Shown here in pieces: positions 60,401 to 64,000 of a stretch of 64,000 bases of DNA. The notes beneath the pieces are model-generated. The model saw nothing but the letters and a program-made list of their open reading frames with translations. It was not told the origin of the DNA and searched no databases. Numbering within the stretch: the first letter of the stretch is position 1; every line of letters starts with the position of its first letter. The position numbers and the translations under genes are program-made. Source of the DNA: Morinoia aosen (taxonomy: Eukaryota > Arthropoda > Malacostraca > Amphipoda > Talitridae); the NCBI GenBank assembly GCA_030386875.1, contig CM059562.1, forward strand, positions 73,530,201-73,594,200. Reading direction: 5' to 3'.

Positions 60401-61404
60401 GATCTTTCGAGGGGGATCTTGAGTAATTTAAGTGCGCCCAAGAATTCTCTTATTGTTTCAACTAAGGCTGATCTTCCATTTGCATCTTCCTTTCTACACG
60501 CGTCTTCCGAGCAGTTAACAGCATCCGATAAACTTTCAATACCCGTGACTGCAGCAGACCAAAAGGAAATATTTCTGGCTCCTCGTAAAAGACCTGACAC
60601 GCTGCCTCTGAAGCCCCACCAGTTCGTGAGCAAGTCAACAGCTCAGCTCATCGGCTCGACCATCATGAGCCCAGACACACCAAGACCCAAGAAGTCGTGC
60701 GCCCAGCTTCTGCTAGACGGTTCTGCCTATACCTACTTGGGCCTGAAAGTATCCACCAAAACTTACTACTGCTGTATTTATCGTCCGCAACCCATGTACG
60801 TGCCCCAGTCCCCAGACTCTAAAATATCCATGTACTCGAATTGGCAGATCAGAAAGCCTGCTGAAGACAATCCCTTCAATTTGAGTATATCAGAATCGAT
60901 GGGGCTGTACTCGTCACGTAGATACACAGACACTGCCTATTCTGTGGCTAAGCCGTCAACAACTCTCATTTACACGTACAGCAATGATAAAATCATCGAA
61001 GCTTTTGCGCAGATTACAAAGCAAGAAAAATCTGCAGCAAATTTACTGTCGTTGGCAGGCAGCGACAAAAAACTGGGAACCGGAGGGAGTCCGTGCAAAT
61101 CCTCTAGAGTTGTAGATGGCGTCGGAGACGTTAAAATTGAGGAACTGAGAACTCAGGTCACAGCATCAAATTCGTCACGAGAACCTTCAGACGACAGCCG
61201 CCTCAGCAGCACGTCGAGTCGCGTCAGGATTTGTGACGGAGGTTTCAAGAGCACTGAAGAATACACCTACGTCCGCGGCAGAGGTCGAGGCCGGTACGTG
61301 TGCGAGACTTGTGGCATCAGGTGCAAGAAGCCGTCCATGCTCAAGAAACACATCCGCACCCACACCAACTTCCGGCCCTATCCCTGCACTCTTTGTACCT
61401 CCAG
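57419..61404 (+). CDS. shn: Schnurri/HIVEP-type zinc-finger protein, large exon (partial gene)
   Basis: This exon encodes about 1,328 residues of a nuclear C2H2 zinc-finger factor. Schnurri proteins act with Smads in BMP/Dpp signalling, in flies repressing brinker; vertebrate HIVEPs bind NF-kB-like sites. Counting from the first in-frame ATG (57419): an isolated C2H2 finger at C124/C127/H140/H144; a second at C546/C549/H562/H566; a KKRK nuclear-localisation-like motif at 678; PMYVPQ at 1125 and MYSNW at 1138, both HIVEP-family signatures; PFNLS at 1152; then the ZAS-C pair, with finger 1 at C1295/C1298/H1311/H1315 and finger 2 opening at C1323/C1326. The rest is Ser/Pro-rich and probably disordered. 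The exon ends at CCAG before GTCAGT, splitting an Arg codon. In-frame stop TAA at 57365 bounds the frame. The start is uncertain: ATG 57446 is the alternative, and an upstream exon could supply an N-terminal ZAS pair, which is not seen here. The family call is strong. Confidence 0.9.
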
Positions 61405-62143
61405 GTCAGTTACTCCCACCTTCAGTTGTTCAAAGGCATACTGAACTAGGAATAGCACTCCATTGTGTTGAAATTCCTAGTTCCATTCCTCCATTGTGTT
61501 TTAAATGTCGAATAGTTATCCCTTAATGCACATAACTGTAACAACAATGTTTCGTGCTCGTCTTTCGTAGATATGGGCTCTCTTAAATCAGGTCACGTTG
61601 TGAAGGTTTTTGAGTTCAAAAATGAATGTGTATTTCATTTTACTAGCGTTTTCCCTACTTTCATATTCCTTCCAAGGGGCCAATTTATACCAATTAAATT
61701 ATGAATTAGAGCTTTATGTTTTTTAATTTATTATATGAAGTCGCGGGTACTGTCTAAGACATGCTTCCAATAGGTCTCGAGAAATTGTATGTATTTGTTT
61801 TTTCTTGGAGTCAGGCTTAAAAGAAAATAATTCGAATATTATGCTGTCTTTATCTGACGAAGTTTCTGTAGGCTGTGCTGAATAACTTGATACATAGCTG
61901 CCCTGTACTACAGGAATTTACGTGTAGACCAACTTTTTGACCATACTGTATAGTTAAGTGTGAAACAACTGACAAATTTGAAAAGGTCCCGGGAAGTTCC
62001 ATACTTTTTCCTTCAATTGTGCAATATTCTCGGGGATTCCTAAATCATGCACGCATGAACGTTTTTATAATGGAAGTTTATAAACCTTTCTGTAATAGAA
62101 GTTGATAGACGTTTGTGTAACAAAAGTTTCGTTCACACGGCAG
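61405..62143 (+). other. schnurri intron between zinc-finger exons
   Basis: The intron is 739 bp with donor GTCAGT and acceptor ACGGCAG. It splits the second finger of the ZAS-C pair within an Arg codon. It is AT-rich with no feature I recognise. A short in-frame extension past the donor ends at TGA 61442 and is intron read-through, not a real C-terminus. Confidence 0.85.
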
Positions 62144-62237
62144 GTTCAAAACAAAAGGCAACCTAACGAAGCACCTGAAGAGCAAGGCGCACTACAAGAA
62201 GTGCCTACAGCACGGACTGCCTCATGAACCCCCCACT
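62144..62237 (+). CDS. shn: schnurri homologue, exon 2 (second half of ZAS-C zinc-finger pair)
   Basis: This 94-nt exon supplies the last base of the split Arg codon and 31 further codons. It completes finger 2 of the ZAS-C pair with [10 protein letters not shown], then KSKAHYKKC. The zinc ligands are C1323 and C1326 from the previous exon and H1339 and H1345 here; the five-residue His spacing is typical of the family's second finger. The acceptor is TTCACACGGCAG and the donor is GTAAGT at 62238. Joining across the 739-bp intron keeps the C-x2-C-x12-H-x5-H pattern intact, which independently supports both splice sites. The exon is too short and too split to stand out as an open frame by itself. 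Confidence 0.9.
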
Positions 62238-63320
62238 GTAAGTCTACTGCACCTGCCGCGTTTATTTCATCTTCAAGGCTGGAAAATATAAGAATTTTAA
62301 ACCATCATTCGATCGTGTGGGGCATAAATAGCAGTAACTTTTTAGATTGTTTATACCGAGTGAAGTACTTTCAAATTGCATCCTACTTGTGAGATTTCTC
62401 GTACAGTTTGCTTCCTGATGTCTACTGTGAGAGATGAAGTAAGGCCCAATACGGCTGCAAACTTGCCTTGATATTGTGATTTTTATGGAAATAATGAGTT
62501 GTAAATCATCAACAACTTTGCAGTGAGTGTTGCAATAGGGTGGCCAGTACTATAGGGTAGATTTTTTTTCACAGAATTTTCTCGACGGGACCCCCATAAA
62601 AGGTAAGGTTGATAGAAAAAATGATACTGGTAAAGTTTCAGACCAGTTGAACATCGTTAACCTGTGCCCCAACGGCTGCAAAGTTCTGAAAAATGGCGTT
62701 TTTCTCGATTTTTCAGAACTCTGAGGCCGTTGGGGCACGGGTTAACGATGTTCAAATGGTCTGAAACTTTACCAGTATAATTTTTTCTAGCAACCTTACT
62801 TTTTTAGGGGGTCCCGTCAAGAAAATTCGGTGAAAAAAAAATCTACCCTATGAGTACTGGCCACCCTAGTGTTGCAATATTATGCTACTGAATTAGGAGA
62901 CACCGATGCGTTTGCATTTGTGACATGCTTTCCTACCTCTATTCAGCGATCAGTAACTTCAAATCGGACCTAGGTTTTAATTAATGTATACCTGTTATAT
63001 TCTACTTGTGCGTTGTCTTATGATTGTGGACCATTAGATTATAATCAATTGTTACTCTCAGAGTGAACGTCATTTCCTTCATTTTTTGCCAAAGTTGTGT
63101 ATTTAGACATCATTCATCAATTGCTCTACAAGTTGTGTAGAAATGTAAGAACCAGAACCAGAACAAGTTCAGAGGGAATATATGTATATTCATTGCTTTA
63201 AGAAAGTTGATGAAATAGGTCCATTTCTAAGAAATTTCACTTTTAGGAGAAAAAGGAAAACCGACGTAGCTAAGAAAATCGTGATGCCTTTAAGAAAGTT
63301 AATATATCAAGTGCTTTCAG
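62238..63320 (+). other. schnurri intron between exons 2 and 3
   Basis: The intron is 1,083 bp with donor GTAAGT and acceptor GTGCTTTCAG. It carries a complete hairpin MITE (62536-62868). The rest is AT-rich without recognisable features. Confidence 0.85.
62536..62868. mobile_element. Hairpin MITE with hAT-like termini
   Basis: This is a 333-bp near-palindrome. It starts TAGGGTGGCCAGTACT and ends with the reverse complement, and the arms match imperfectly for about 150 bp around a small centre. The flanks carry a direct repeat GTGTTGCAA at 62527-62535 and 62869-62877. hAT elements usually have (C/T)AGGGTGGCC-like ends with 8-bp duplications; here the duplication reads as 9 bp (11 if the terminal T/A is shared), so the superfamily is tentative. 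There is no coding capacity, so it is non-autonomous. Confidence 0.85.
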
Positions 63321-64000
63321 AGTGGCGGTGACGACGCCTCGACGGAGATGGACTTCGATGATGATGAAGACGATGACGATGATGACGACGGCGACGAAGA
63401 CGACGACGAGGAAGATGACGAGTGTGAAGATGACCCTAGGGAGAGCAGGGAGAACAGCTCCATGCGTGACAGCAGTCGAGAAAATAGCTACTTTCGAGAC
63501 AGCAGTCGGGAGAATAGCTACGCCAATGAAAGCCGCGAAGGAAGCTGTTTCAGAGACAGCAGGGAAAATAGCTACATTAGAGAGAGTCGTGAAAACAGCT
63601 ACCTTGGCGAAAGTAGAGAAAATAGCTATCTCCGAGATAGCAGAGAAAATAGCTACGTTAGAGACAGTCGTGAGAACAGCTACGTTGGAGAAAGCAGGGA
63701 AAATAGCTGTATTCCTGAGAGCAGGGAGAATAGCTGCATTAGAGACGGTAGCTTGGAAAAGAACTTCTTGCCTTCAAACGGTGACGGTTCCGAAAAATGC
63801 AAAGAAGGTTTTGATGATGCGTCATCTCTGTGCCTGTCCTCGGCGAGTGTTCCTGGACGTCCTCAAAAGTTCATTCAAGTCGAAGACACGGGCATGGATT
63901 TACGTGTCTCAAGTGTTGCTTGCAGGAGTGTTGCGCAGGTCGAGGTGAAGCATACAGCTGCCGCAGACGATGCTCCAATTGATCTCAGTATCAAAAAGTC
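63321..64000 (+). CDS. shn: schnurri homologue, exon 3 (acidic run, SRENSY octapeptides, PIDLS); runs off window
   Basis: The exon starts after the acceptor GTGCTTTCAG in phase 0, as exon 2 requires, and stays open to the window end (226 codons). It begins SGGDDAST, then an Asp/Glu block at residues about 1371-1398. Next come eleven imperfect octapeptides of the form SRENSYxR(D/E) at about 1402-1502, then a Ser-rich stretch and P1579-I-D-L-S. Zinc-finger pair, acidic region, then Ser-rich region is the order that defines a ZAS domain. PIDLS fits the PxDLS motif bound by the corepressor CtBP, and Drosophila Shn is known to use CtBP among other corepressors. The octapeptides are an expansion I do not recognise from other family members. 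A frame one base over (from 63322) is also open and is an artefact of the repeats. C-terminal fingers are expected beyond 64,000. Confidence 0.88.

Noticed and set aside
61405-61444. C-terminal extension of the large exon ending at TGA 61442
   Set aside because: It breaks the second zinc finger after its cysteines. Splicing at GTCAGT to 62144 restores the finger exactly, so this is intron read-through.
63322-63948. 208-codon open frame (Thr/Met/Lys-rich) over the last part of the window
   Set aside because: It is the +1 shadow of the schnurri exon 3 frame. The real frame joins in phase from exon 2 and encodes the acidic run and SRENSY repeats. The shadow stays open only because the 24-bp repeat lacks stops there.

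Overview
The window is eukaryotic nuclear DNA. It has spliced exons with GT-AG borders, many tandem repeats, several transposable-element classes and very low gene density. The only gene I can support is a homologue of schnurri/HIVEP, a zinc-finger Smad cofactor. Its paired zinc fingers (a ZAS-C type pair), the MYSNW motif and the acidic region identify it. One schnurri gene, plus a decayed TTAGG-like (CCTAA) tract, suggests an arthropod, most likely an insect. I cannot name the species.

Layout. Bases 1 to about 57,100 are a gene desert (intergenic, or a long 5' intron of the gene at the right end). It holds: (i) at least six and probably eight plus-strand copies of one roughly 360-bp short retroposon (SINE-like) family, four with recognisable target-site duplications; (ii) minisatellites, chiefly a 22-bp array at 20.5-20.9 kb, a 36-bp array at 21.3-21.6 kb, a 29-bp array of about 72 units at 21.8-23.9 kb, a 25-bp array at 53.9-54.1 kb, an E-box-bearing array at 55.1-55.6 kb and a 23-bp array at 55.7-56.2 kb; (iii) an 8.55-kb LTR element at 36,529-45,083 with 1.77-kb LTRs that differ by one T, a 4-bp TATA duplication and no gag or pol; (iv) a perfect 243-bp inverted repeat with a 140-nt loop at 45,224-45,849; (v) a palindrome-rich element at 32.7-33.8 kb. 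Most open frames in the desert come from repeats and are not genes.

Bases 57,136-64,000 hold the plus-strand gene. A very large exon (coding from about 57,419 to 61,404) joins in frame to a 94-nt exon (62,144-62,237) that completes the second zinc finger. A third exon (63,321 to the window end) encodes an acidic run, eleven SRENSY-type octapeptides and a PIDLS motif that fits CtBP binding. The intron between exons 2 and 3 contains a 333-bp hairpin MITE with hAT-like ends. The gene runs off the right edge.

The observations most worth following up are the perfect 243-bp palindrome (a candidate hairpin-RNA locus), the coding-empty but recently inserted LTR element, the short retroposon family, and the octapeptide expansion in the schnurri homologue.
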